This document shows positions 1-9,204 of a stretch of 12,712 nucleotides of DNA, piece after piece. The position numbers were made by a program, and so were the translations under genes. The notes beneath the pieces were generated by a model. That model was not told the DNA's origin. It saw only the letters and a list, made by a program, of their open reading frames with translations, and searched no databases. The stretch comes from Blakeslea trispora (lineage: Eukaryota > Mucoromycota > Mucoromycetes > Mucorales > Choanephoraceae), in NCBI GenBank assembly GCA_025331445.1, contig JAIWNE010000266.1, forward strand, positions 1-12,712, read 5' to 3'. Each line of letters begins with the position of its first letter. The stretch's first letter is position 1.

Positions 1-1
1 C

Positions 2-165
2 AAAATGGACTTCTTTACGTCAATACACTTCTTTATGATTGGGTTATATAGGTCAAATATAGAGATATAGGTCTAAAAATAGTGCTTTTTATTATAAAAA
101 ATGGTATAATTGGCTGAAAATAATGGCTTATACAGGGGGAAATATAGGGGTTCTATAGGAATCCA
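2..165. repeat. Left copy of a dispersed direct repeat
   Basis: Starting at position 2 the sequence matches, in the same orientation, the stretch starting at 12202. Both begin AAAATGGACTTCTTTACG, followed by a second CTTCTTTA block, GATTGG, CAAATATAGAG, a GGTC(T)AAAAA stretch, GCTTTTTA and a GGAAATAT(T)AGGGG stretch. By eye about three quarters of positions agree over roughly 160 bp, with small gaps. Both copies run straight into an array of GGCAAAATGGC-like units. The left edge is cut by the window, so the full length is unknown. It may be a dispersed repeat family, or one of two long terminal-type repeats. No gene is apparent inside. Confidence 0.75.
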
Positions 166-171
166 GGAAAT

Positions 172-262
172 GAATAGGCAGAAATCCAGCCAAAATAGGC
201 AAATATGGCAAAATGATAGGACAGCAAATGATAGGCAAAATACGGCCAAAAAGCAGGCGAAA
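172..262. repeat. Degenerate short-repeat array, GGCAAAATGG type (left)
   Basis: About seven imperfect copies of a 10-14 bp unit resembling AGGCAAAATGGC occur here, for example AGGCAGAAATCC, AGGCAAATATGGC and AGGCAAAATACGGCC. The same unit forms a longer and cleaner array at 12364-12551, next to the right copy of the long repeat, so the two arrays belong to the same repeat family. A reading frame through it is only repeat translation and is not called as a gene. Confidence 0.6.
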
Positions 263-286
263 GAGCAAAATCAGTTATCACGAAAT

Positions 287-645
287 TTAGAAAAACCTTA
301 GCAAAATGACTATTAAAATGCTAAAACAGTTAGTTATAAAGCAAGCAGAAAATAATGTCATTTACTTACTTTAAAAGTCTCAAACAGCCATCCGGAAAGT
401 AAAGGGTAAGCCTAAAGCGATAGAAGCTCAACAACAGAAAAGAAACTAAAAAACTGAATAAGTTAAACCGAAAAGTATAATTTAATCATTTACTTACATA
501 CTAAAGCATCATAGCACCTCAAGTTATACCAGATACAATTACGAGTGCTAAGGAACTAAATAGAACAGTTAGAGAGGTCTTGATCATATTCAATGGCTTT
601 ACTTACTTTTATCCAAGTTTCTCGAGAAAAGACAAAAATACGTGA
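287..645 (-). other. Chain of small introns and short open exons, minus strand
   Basis: On the minus strand three successive stretches look like real short introns: 606-556 (51 nt), 497-446 (52 nt) and 369-321 (49 nt). Each begins GTAAGTAAA, ends TTTAG or TTTTAG, and has a TAACT- or TAAC-like branch site. If they are removed, the pieces 645-607, 555-498, 445-370 and 320-287 join with matching phases into one open frame of 68 codons ending at TAA (289-287). A possible earlier intron ends near 652 or 646, but exons farther upstream carry stops, so no start codon is assigned. The product resembles no family I know. It is rich in Phe, Leu and Ser, as expected for T-rich DNA. It may be the 3' end of a gene belonging to the dispersed repeat, a spliced noncoding RNA, or chance. 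Confidence 0.35.
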
Positions 646-659
646 CTAATCCTAAGAAA

Positions 660-2515
660 AAAAAAGATGGTAAGTAAACAGCAATATCTTGTTTGTCAAT
701 TGTACCTTAAATTATGTATCAGTCTTCATAAGCTCTAAAGATAACATGCCTACATGGAGAATAGTATTCAATAAACTGTTGCTTAGGTATGGGAAAGTAC
801 TTACAAGTTTTATTTTCGAAATGAAGATAAAATAAAGGAAATAGAAGAGAAAAGAATAAAAAAAAAGGAAAAAGGATGTCTAAATAAAATGACATATTGA
901 CAAATTTCTATTTTCGTGATAAAAAATGAATCGAAAACAAAAAAAGATCTGTAAAAATACGATCTGTAGAAAATTAGATGAACAGAGACTGAAGATAAAT
1001 GATTTTTTTCTCGCATCAGTAACACAAAGAATATCTGTTAACATTGTACTTTACATAAGACTTTGCTGATCAGCTTGATAGTGTAGATATCATAGGCCAT
1101 GTAATTCAACTTAACAGATAGTCAAGATGGTTTACTTAGATTGCAAAGCAAGCATTTAAAATAGACAATGTTGACATTAAATGAGCCTTTTTTTTTTAAA
1201 AAAAAACAGGTTTTCTGAGGTATTTTTTTCCCAGACAGTTTTTTTCTTTTCCTTCTATTTTCTTTTTTTATTACTAAATGAACTTTTACTCACTACTTGT
1301 ATATTTTTAACCAAGTGATGAGCTCACAAACTCCCGTCATCACAACAAAGCAACGCAATGCAAGTGCGCAATCAACAATCTTACAAGAGTTTAGAAGTTT
1401 AGAGCAAAAAACACGTAAACAAAACTAGAATGACTTTGACTGCGTACAAAAAAAAAGCTATCGCCAGCAAACGTGTAAGATCCTCTCATTTCAGCATCAC
1501 TGTTTTTCTACACCCAAGTTTTAGTTATTGTCAGTACACAATTATGAAATCTACTTTGAACACTTTACAAGAGGTAAGTAATACTTTTGGTTTGGATTGT
1601 AAACGGCTCTTTATTGAATGACTGCATCACGAACAGTGACCTTGAATATTTGGTTGAAGAATTGTATTTAAGCAATAAAAAAAAGACAACATCTTGTCAA
1701 GTTATTACTTTACTTGTATTTACGGTTATGTTATTCTGGGATGATATGTATTGAAACGAGTATAAGGGAATGGAATACGATAAAAAGGGCTTTAGCATGA
1801 ATAGTGTTTGATAATGATTTGGCTTTACTTATCTATAATAATAAAGGGATTAGCGTCTTTGTATTGTATTCAAAAATAAACCTTTGATACGAGTAACTTT
1901 GACAAGATCAAGCATAAGGATTAAATTATGTTTGTATGTTGTCTACGTCTTTATTTTGACAGCTTTTGGCTTTTCAACTACCCATCTTTAAGCAATGTTT
2001 AAGTGTTTTTTTAAGTGTCTCTTTTTTTTCAACCTCTTTTTTTATGATTTTTCAAGTATCTTTTTTTAAGAGTTTTTTTTTTGAGAGTCTCTTTTTTTTA
2101 GTGCTTTAAGATTTTTATTTCCCATTTTTAAATAATTTTTCCAATTATTTTGTGAGTCTCATTCTCAATTTTTAAATTTCTCGTTTCCGAAATTATTTTC
2201 CAATTTTTTAAGCAGTGATTCTTTAGGTTTTGTATTTTTTGAAGAAAAAATGACAAACATTTCAAACTCCTCAGCATTAGGAAATCAAGTTGCTTCAAAA
2301 TCTTAAGCAGAGAAAAAATCACTGCCAAAAAATTTAAAGAGCGAAATTTCTTTAAGCAGTGAATGATAGAAGAAATGTAAATGTATAACTTTATGAATAT
2401 ACATCCAAATTTAATTCTGTAAAAAGTTTTGGAAGCCTAGAAGAACATCTACATTTCTGCCAAAAAAACGGCAACTTTCATAGTCAAAATCAAAAGTTGA
2501 AAAATATGCCCATGT
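660..2515. other. AT-rich stretch with no convincing gene
   Basis: I see no recognisable coding region here. Open frames (for example minus strand 1025-810, plus strand 1430-1621) are short and encode mostly Phe, Ser, Ile and Lys as the base composition dictates. TTACTTAC words (minus-strand donor-like sites) recur near 795 and 1130. From about 1990 to 2125 the plus strand is a T-rich microrepeat of AGTGTCTCTTTTTTT-like units broken by short AAG words. It may be intergenic DNA or fully decayed element sequence. Confidence 0.5.
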
Positions 2516-2523
2516 TAGCCGCA

Positions 2524-2547
2524 CGTGTCCGACGTGCGTCCGACACG
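2524..2547. repeat. GC-rich double GTCCGAC motif inside an inverted CGTGTC/GACACG pair
   Basis: In strongly AT-rich surroundings this short stretch carries GTCCGAC twice (2527-2533 and 2538-2544), enclosed by CGTGTC (2524-2529) and its complement GACACG (2542-2547). It lies about 50-75 bp outside the CGTCTCATC cluster. It could be a protein-binding site or the edge of an older insertion. No partner was seen at the right side of the window. Confidence 0.45.
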
Positions 2548-2593
2548 GGTTAGGTAATGACCACTCTAATCAATTTGGTGAGTATGAGATGTC

Positions 2594-2769
2594 GGTTAGA
2601 CGTAGGTGAGACGGTCTCATCACCGTCTCATCCACACTGTGTAAAAAAAACAAACGCCCGTCTAATACAAAATGTGGATGAGACGTTCTCATCACGTCTC
2701 ATTCACAGTGTGTGTCATATACAAGCTACCGTCTCATCCTCATTCTTTTCTTGTGATGAGACGTCTCAT
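2594..2769. repeat. Cluster of inverted CGTCTCATCCACA motifs; candidate left terminal or subterminal repeats
   Basis: At least seven copies of one motif in both orientations lie within 176 bp. Direct forms are CCGTCTCATCCACA (2623-2636), CCGTCTAATACA (2659-2670), CGTCTCATTCACA (2695-2707) and CCGTCTCATC (2729-2738). The inverse TGTGGATGAGACG is at 2673-2685. Three palindromes add to this: GAGACGGTCTC (2608-2618), GATGAGA-CGT-TCTCATC (2677-2693) and the perfect 14-bp ATGAGACGTCTCAT (2756-2769). The copies at 2624-2636 and 2673-2685 can form a 13-bp stem. The only other occurrence in the window is the hairpin at 11259-11294. Clustered motifs in both orientations at element ends are typical transposase or accessory-protein binding sites, as in CACTA elements. 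Applying that here is inference. Confidence 0.7.
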
Positions 2770-3200
2770 ACCTTTTGATGATTCGCCCTTCTTACAGACG
2801 AACCCTTGGCTGACCTTCCTTAAACGGACCTTTGATTTTAGTTTGTACATCCTTCGGGACATACTTCTTTTCTTTAGCCTTGTTCCACGTTACAATTTAC
2901 ATTCATTTGACGCTTCCTTTCCTTTTGCTATTCGCTCATCTTTCTAACGATGATACCTTTATTTGGATGCTTCTTTAGCTTTAGGTAGTACTAATTCTTT
3001 ACTTCTTTCACTTTATATGCTTAAAATAGATTTTTGCGCTTTTTTAAATGCTTTTTAATTGGGCTCTTTATTTAAAATATGATATATATATACATCATGT
3101 ACTACTAAAACGACCATTTTACTGGCCTAGATATGACTAAAAAGAGCGGAATTGGTATGGGATGCCATGGATTCCTACCCTTGCACTTACCTTCACCAGG
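2770..3200. other. Spacer with no convincing gene
   Basis: No gene can be supported. From about 2780 to 2960 the plus strand is pyrimidine-rich. The minus strand reads as short, very basic open pieces (for example Lys-Tyr-Val-Pro-Lys followed by a Lys/Arg-rich tail), broken by stops, which could be a decayed coding remnant or simple composition. The plus-strand frame at 3133-3324 lies antisense to the exon-like chain at 3617-3201 and is not supported on its own. Confidence 0.4.
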
Positions 3201-3675
3201 CTATCGTTTAGGGGCCAGTTTTTTAGCAAAAACGCTTGAAACGCCACACAGAGGAGCAATCTTGATCAATAGCGCAAAAAGCCTGGAAGAACAGAGAGCG
3301 AAAACAGACGCGGTACAATTCTAGAAATAAATTGTTAGAAAGCTGATAAAAACAATGATACGTGATATTACTTACCAAAAATTCACCCGTCAAAAGAACC
3401 CACAAAGAAAGACGTTTCCTGAAGAAGGCAATCTAAATAAATAAAAAATTTTAGTCAAATGCAAAGGAGATAATTATGTAGTTACGATTAATACCAATCT
3501 CAAAACCAAAAATCAGTAGCAACACAAACAGGTAATCTAAGAAAAGTTCATGTTAATTAGGTGTTTGAATGAACAGTGTAATACCAACCTCTTCTCTTGA
3601 AAGATACTAGTGATAATCTAAAAAAAATACGAGGCTTAAGACCATATTATCTGTAAAAGCGAAAATAAAACTTAC
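3201..3675 (-). other. Second chain of small introns and frame-preserving micro-exons, minus strand
   Basis: Four intron-like stretches follow each other on the minus strand: 3675-3618 (58 nt, GTAAGT...TTTAG), 3584-3537 (48 nt, GTATTA...CTTAG), 3494-3433 (62 nt, GTATTA...TTTAG with a TGACTAA branch) and 3375-3321 (55 nt, GTAAGT...TCTAG with a TTCTAAC branch). The pieces between them are 33, 42 and 57 nt, all multiples of three. The last piece gives 39 open codons and a TAG at 3203-3201. Read in one phase, the chain is open except for one TGA in the 42-nt piece. The exon ends resemble one another (GGTTG or GATTG before GTATTA). The product is unrecognised and hydrophobic, which T-rich DNA alone can cause. 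A decayed gene fragment, a spliced noncoding RNA or chance all remain possible. Confidence 0.35.
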
Positions 3676-3913
3676 CACATAAAATAAAATAAAGAACGAG
3701 AGAAAAAAGGAAAAGAAAGAATAAAAAAGAAGTTGCGTTTAAGAGCGGAAAGTGAATTCTGTTGAAGAAAATTTTTTCTTTTGGGTCATACAAGCAATGT
3801 TGACATTGTGTACCCAGATTTACAAATTGGTAAGTAAGAGATCATATTTAAACTGCAACATAGCTTTCTATTTCCACTCTTCTGTTATCTTTTATACATA
3901 AATTTTCTTTCCA

Positions 3914-5142
3914 ATGAATAACAACAACAACAGACAAGCAATTCCAATTGATGCTCCCCCTCGTTTTGCACCTCGTGTGAACAACGAGACCCGCCAAAAC
4001 AACACCATGTCTTTGGAATTGAGCAAGTTGAAGGCTCTCATCGCTGATACTCAAAAGAGTACAGAAGAGTTCAAGTTGGCCATTCAGCAGGAAATGGCCA
4101 AGAAGGATGACCAAATCCGAGACATGGCCATGCAAATGCATGAAATGGCTTTCCAAATGCATACTATGCAGAAGGAAATGGATGGCATGAAGACCATGGC
4201 CAAGAAGATGATGGCCGGTACTTCCATCGGTCGTGCTCCAGGTAGAATTGCCAAGCATGCGATTAGAGTAAGTCTTGAATCTTTGAAATTTGCTTCTTGG
4301 TGTACTAACATATGATTTCAATGACACAGAGAGCCATGAAGACAGCCGAGGTGAGAGCCTTGAGGGACACTCAGTGGAACATGGGCTCCAGCCTCATGAA
4401 AGATGAGGAGAACGCGAAGATTGTCAGCAGCATGGTTGCTCAACTGGCTGTTCATCCAAAGGTGGCAGAAGTTGCTGCCCAGTTGAAATGGGGACCTGTG
4501 CAAAAGCGCAAGTACTTGTGGAAGTTGTTCGTAGTCGGTTCAACAACCTGAAGAGAAAGAATGAGGACGAGAACAAGCCTGAAGAAGAACAGGCACAAAA
4601 AAGAATGAGAAATAACGCAAGTTCTCGTAAATCATATGTAAGTAAATTGACACAAACAGAGAATGTGAGTTTGACAGGTACTAACCTTAATGCAAAAGGT
4701 TCTTCGCAAAAGAAGAATGGCTTCTCAGAACATGGATGACTGTGTTGAGAAGTTTGGTCCCCAGAACGAATGCGAGCAACTTCTGTGCAGCGACATGACA
4801 TCTGATCAAGAAGATGTCATTGAGAACAATGAGGAGATTACGGTGAGAAAAGCTCCCTCCTACAGAAGTACCAAGGTAGTTATAAAGGACATTTTAACCT
4901 AGTATATGGGAGTAGTTAGAACTAAAATGGTATTATCTTGTAGTGTACTATGTTCTTCGATTACCTTGACGAATGCAGAAGAACGCAAAAGAAGAAGGGT
5001 CAATTCGGTTCTGCCAAGAAAAGCCGATTGAAGTTGTTGATGTTGAAGCCCGCTGCCTGTCAAGAAGCTTCCCTCTTGGGGTATTAAAGAGAATACCTTA
5101 CAAGAACAGGAATCAGATTCGTTTTTGGATCTTTTATTGTAA
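3914..5142 (+). pseudogene. Coiled-coil, basic element-associated protein with three introns (frameshifted)
   Basis: Exons 3914-4267, 4330-4637, 4699-4875 and 4944-5142 are separated by introns of 62, 61 and 68 nt. The first two introns have GTAAGT donors and TACTAAC branch sites. All three sit between whole codons. The ATG at 3914 opens into a poly-Asn start, then a methionine-rich coiled coil (about residues 33-95, with AMQMHEMAFQMHTMQKEM). A helical segment rich in Trp and Lys follows, then a basic stretch around RSRFNNLKRK and QKRMR, an acidic linker, and PSYRST leading to a Lys-rich C-terminus that reads well as LPSWGIKENTLQEQ. The frame shifts by -1 between about 4500 and 4551 and again near 5030-5050, so the copy appears broken unless the assembly has indel errors. 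The stop at 5140-5142 overlaps a poly(A) signal. I do not recognise the family by name. A DNA-binding partner of the neighbouring transposase is inference from the coiled coil and basic region. Confidence 0.7.
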
Positions 5143-5147
5143 ATAAA
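5142..5147 (+). promoter_or_regulatory. Poly(A) signal AATAAA
   Basis: A perfect AATAAA directly overlaps the stop codon (TAA, 5140-5142) of the upstream plus-strand gene and is followed by a T-rich stretch. It lies only about 60 bp from the end of the convergent minus-strand gene at 5205, so the two 3' ends are packed closely. Confidence 0.55.
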
Positions 5148-5204
5148 ATTTTGTCGTCCTGTAAATATTTCATCGAATTTTTCTTGGTAGATGCAAAGCT
5201 ACTA

Positions 5205-5902
5205 CTATGTTGGCAATGCCTGGATAATATAAATGCGAAGTAGAATGATCTTGTGTACAGGAACTATACAAAAAAAGTCATCCTCTTCGAACTGATCAAT
5301 AAATGGTTGCATGCTGTCATCTGTATAGGACTGTAAATCCTCTATCCCTTCTCTAGGAAGCTTGAACCATTGTATAAAAGCAAAATAATGATCAAGTTTT
5401 TGAGGGGCTTCGCCATTTTCGTCTTCTAACAGAGGTGCATGCTTGAAAAAAAATCTAATTGCGCCAGTTCGTAACGTTGTTTCATCTAGTATGGAGTCTA
5501 TTTCAGCTCCTTTCTTTCGAAATACATTGACATAAACACCACTGTTACTGCCTGTCAGTTGAGATGAATAATTGTATCCTAAAAGGTCGATGGATTTAAA
5601 TTTTTGCACATCGTTTGAAGACGTAAATCCCTCATATGCAAGTGTGTAATAATCCAAAAGACATGCATATTCCTTCTCTGAAAGACGACTGTGTTTAGAA
5701 GACGCCCATCTGATGGATCTGTAGCTTTCTGGAGGCATTTCTTCATATCCAAAAGGATCGCCGTTGATTGACGAGAATCCAACAAAATCACAAAACATAG
5801 ATGCAGCTGCTTGCGCTTGTTGTTCTTCATCTAATTCAGTAATTCTCTGGTCATTGTCTGAGGCTGTAATACTGTTCATGTTGTTTGATGGGTTTTTAGG
5901 TT
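5205..5902 (-). CDS. C-terminal domain of a KDZ/Tnp2-like transposase
   Basis: One uninterrupted minus-strand frame runs to the stop at 5207-5205. The ATG at 5879-5877 gives 224 residues, but the frame is open back to a good splice acceptor (TTTCAG, ending at 5903), so this is more likely a last exon than a complete gene. The N-terminal part is acidic and Gln-rich. Residues about 58-90 contain LSEKEYACLLDYYTLAYEGF. The C-terminal half holds GAIRFFFKH, HYFAFIQWF (about 164-172) and VPVHKI (about 205-210). The combination of an [IV]-x-F-x-F-x-H strand, an HxFAxIxWF strand and a final PVHxI matches the conserved region that ends many KDZ/Tnp2-like transposases. It lies downstream of, and in the same direction as, the transposase body at 8675-6358. 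It is the only element coding part here with a long intact frame. Alternatively it is a separate element gene. Confidence 0.6.
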
Positions 5903-5906
5903 CTGA

Positions 5907-6357
5907 AATCCAAAAAGTTTTGTTTTAAAAATAAAATCGGAAATGAGGAAAAGAGGAAAAAGAATTGTGTTTAAAACACTTGCTCATTCAACCACCTCTA
6001 TCTGTAACTTATTTCAGTTCCGTCAGTGGTGATACAAACCAAATATCTATTGCCTTTTGTAATGAGCGTCACTAACAGTAAGAAATTTGGAATGACTTGA
6101 ATTCTGATAAAGATAATAAACACAATCATACATGAAGTGCACATTAACATTATGGGTAACGATTACTTTTTTTAAATACTAGGGATTCTTTTTTAAAAGA
6201 CCCTTTTTTTGTGTACCAAAGAATTTATTTGAAAAAAAAAAGGAGATACAAAGATGAGAGAAGAAAAAGCGGGTGTGGAAAAAAATAAAAATAAAGGAAA
6301 AAAAAAGAAATCTAAAGAAAGAAAAGAAGGTCAGAAACAAGACAAAAAAAAAGGTAA
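5907..6357. other. Spacer or long intron between transposase body and C-terminal domain
   Basis: This roughly 450-nt stretch has no coding signal. On the minus strand it carries long pyrimidine tracts (6356-6190) and ends in the splice acceptor at 5903. If the transposase is one gene, this would be an unusually long intron beside the other 50-70 nt introns. No good donor was seen after the last recognisable transposase residues near 6361, so it may instead be an insertion or a true gene boundary. Confidence 0.4.
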
Positions 6358-8675
6358 TCAGTTGGAACTATTATGTGTAAGAAAATCAAAATCTTCAGAG
6401 AAGATGATTGACTGCATTTTGTTCATGTAGGTTTTTTCAAGCCTTGTCGGTGGTTGGTACGGATTCTTTTTACAAACATGTTGTTTCGTTCAAAATTGAA
6501 CCCCCAGAAGCAAGAAACAGGACCCCACTTTCGCATTGAGTCGCGAAGATGCAACATGAAATGGAAGTTAGGGGTAACCAAGTCATGAGAGTATAACCTC
6601 TCGTACCCCACAGCAAAAGCAAGCAAATAGTTGTGAACAACCTCGATATCAGATTAGCTATGCTATCACCTTCTAGAATTCTAAAAGCTTTGATGAGGTT
6701 CATCACCACAGCATATTCATCTTCTCCAATTACTCCTTTTAGCACCAAAGAAGCAACACCAACCACAAAGTCCTTAAACTCCACTGCCTTGACATTGTGG
6801 AACCCATTGTCACCGATCTTGTTGGAGAGAGGGCCGCAGGAGTGATCCGGATTGAAGATCATTTTCTTCATCTTCTGTTGGATGACTTCGTACGAAGTCA
6901 AGGGTATCATGGCTGAAATGCATCGTTTGGCAATGCCCAAGTACAAACAATGCATTGGTTCCAAGGCAACCAGATCGTAACTAAAGTAAGGTAATTCATT
7001 GAGGATAGAGTACCTTGATCCAGTTGCCTTTTCTACTTCCTTTCTTCTTACACCAGAGGATGCTCTTAACCAATCCTCAGAAGCTTGACGAGTAGCGTTG
7101 GGATCTTTTCTAGGCCAGCTGTCACAGTTCCAGTTACAGTAATTGTGTCTACTGACACCACCAGGAAGAGAAGGAAAACAAGATCACACATGTGGCAAGC
7201 ACGATGACCGTTGTAGGACAGGCTACCAATTAGTTTTTTGTTGCGGGAAATCACAACTGATCAAGAGATGGCTGCTCGGACTTTGTTGTAAACAACTTGC
7301 CATCGAGCAAGGTGACTGGCATATCTACACCTCTCATCAACACCAAGAGCTCATTCACCAAAGGCCGAAGATAGTGGTTGATGCAGTAGTACTAGGCTCA
7401 CTAGGGCCAGGATCACACCAACCAAGATCATGTTTTTCTTTAAATCGCGGCCGTCCTTCTTTGGCAAGTTAAGTATGGACATGTAGATACAGCCCACACT
7501 GTAACTGTGCTCAAAGGGACTAAACCAATCGATGTTGAGAGCCAACTGCAAATTGTAACTGGATTCGTAGGCAAAGGGAACCCATCAGTGGGCAAAGCCT
7601 TAAATGTGTTGAACATGCTGGCATCTTGCAAGTCCAAATAGTACCTTCCAAAGTGCGACGGTGTTTCCACTGGGCAAGTGGTCGGCAAAACCTCGTCTTC
7701 TGAAAAACTTTTTTAAGGTAGCCTCGACAGAGCAGTAGGCATACTCCATCTGAACAGACAAAGTGCAGGAACACGGTTGTTCAACGCCAAGAGATTCCCA
7801 GTACAGTAGAAGGAGGCGTCGTGGGGATGAATATGGCATTGGCCATGGCTTGTCACAGATGACTGCACCATCCGTTTTTTCATGCAAAGCATGACACTTG
7901 GGACAAACAACATAAGCCTTGACACCCTCCGTACTACCATTGAGGAGAGCAGTACGATTCAAGAAGGTAGCACACGCTTAGGGAAACGGAAGGAGTCGCC
8001 AGTTTCTTCCATGACTTGATTCAAGCATTCCATAACATACTCAGTTCCTTCATGAGTGGTGTACTTGTTGTGGAGCTTGACAACCATTGCAAATAGAATC
8101 TTAGCCGCTGCTGAAGAAGGAACTTTGCCTATAATAGACATGTTTAAAAGAATTGTTCAGTTGAAATATCAAACAGGTTTATTTATTAAAATTTACTTGA
8201 AGCAAAAGTGTCAGCGAGTTGATCGACTTCGTCGATTTCAACAACTTCGGTAGTCACCTCCTCAGCTCGAAAGCAGAGGTAGCAACTTCAGCCATTCTTC
8301 ATCCACCTGTGGCCATGATGCTGAAGTCTCTTCCATGAATTCATCATCTACGTACAAAATAATTAACATTGATTCCTCAGTTATTTGTTTTTTATTACCA
8401 TCAGCATCCATTAAATCGATGTCATTGTTGAATCTGCTCAGACAAGCCAGCCATGTCAAAAATTGCTCGTCTAAAAAACCAATAGCGTTACCATACATGT
8501 TGCATTTTTATTCCATAAAATGCTTTACCATTCATGGCAGCCCACTCATTGAAGGCAACGCCTCCAAACAAATTGTTGCCTTGTGATACTGAACGGTATA
8601 CTGAGGCAACCATCTTTCTTCGTCAGGAAAGTTGAGACATTCATCACAGTAACAGAGGAGAAGAGATTCAGACAT
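6358..8675 (-). pseudogene. KDZ (Kyakuja-Dileera-Zisupton)/Tnp2-like DDE transposase, multiply frameshifted
   Basis: The order of motifs on the minus strand matches a KDZ-type transposase from end to end. The ATG at 8675 begins MSESLLLCYCDEC (zinc-binding CxCxxC, then H). An acidic linker follows (8502-8262), then an intron at 8196-8129 (68 nt, GTAAAT...TATAG), then a zinc ribbon (VVCPKC, then HPHD...C, about 7930-7800). LKKFFRRRGF lies near 7700. LNIDWFSPFEHSYSVG (about 7540-7490) includes a likely catalytic Asp. Next come KVRAAI, GHRACHMC, a long clean block at about 7165-6645 with GSRYSILNELPYF and EPMHCLYLG, and finally HLRDSMRKWGP with FWGFNFERNN (about 6500), where the Glu is a likely catalytic residue. 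About ten single-base frame changes break it (near 8575, 8262, 7966, 7880, 7640, 7550, 7425, 7380, 7270 and 6650). The family role is cut-and-paste DNA transposition in the nucleus. Confidence 0.8.
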
Positions 8676-9204
8676 AATTGATATTTTTTGTTAAGTTTAG
8701 GTAGAAAGAGCATTCGATTAATCTGTCAACATATTATTATATACAGGTTGAGATTTTCTACTCAACAGGTACACAATTACTATAATCGGCTATCTGATAT
8801 CATTTGACAAGAACAATAAATTCATTATCAGACTTATTATAACCCCTTTTGTCTTAATGTGCTAAACATCGCTCAAATCCATTTTTCTTCACACAATTTA
8901 ACACATGCAATTTCCTCACCATTGTTGTATTCATTTGAGAGGAACTTCATGTTGTTTGGCTAAAGGAGAATAATGTTTTGCTGATAATACGTATCGCTGA
9001 TCCCCAATTTTTTTAAAAAAAAAAATCTGTTACACCCGCTTTTTTTCAAATTACTTTTTACATCTCACATAATATCGTATCATCACTTATTTTACCTCCA
9101 GTTTGAATACGGTTTGTTGAGTCTGTATATGACCCTTGGCTAAACAAAAGTTTTTATTTTATTTTACTTTAGTTATCTTTACGCGCAATCTCATTCACCT
9201 CAAC
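8676..9204. promoter_or_regulatory. Divergent intergenic region between transposase and zinc finger-OTU gene
   Basis: These roughly 530 nt separate two genes that start away from each other, the transposase (leftwards from 8675) and the zinc finger-OTU gene (rightwards from 9205), so the stretch should hold both promoters. It is AT-rich. TATTATTATATACAG (about 8732-8746) and TTTTATTTTATTTTAC (about 9151-9166) are possible TATA-like or pyrimidine promoter elements. No CGTCTCATC motif is present. No further gene was seen. Confidence 0.4.

Noticed and set aside
810..1025. 71-residue minus-strand frame rich in Phe and Ser
   Set aside because: Composition-driven frame in T-rich DNA with no domain, homologue or conserved start context.
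2672..2947. 91-residue plus-strand frame
   Set aside because: It begins inside the palindromic repeat cluster and runs into pyrimidine-rich spacer. No motif supports it.
3848..4327. 159-residue open frame on the minus strand
   Set aside because: It lies antisense to exon 1 of the coiled-coil gene, which has clear introns, a poly(A) signal and a sensible protein. Its His/Leu-rich product is the mirror of the CAT/ATG-rich coding strand.
4488..4560. Programmed -1 frameshifting in the coiled-coil gene
   Set aside because: No X-XXY-YYZ slippery heptamer lies in the zero frame, and the neighbouring genes have similar unprogrammed frame changes, so decay or read error is simpler.
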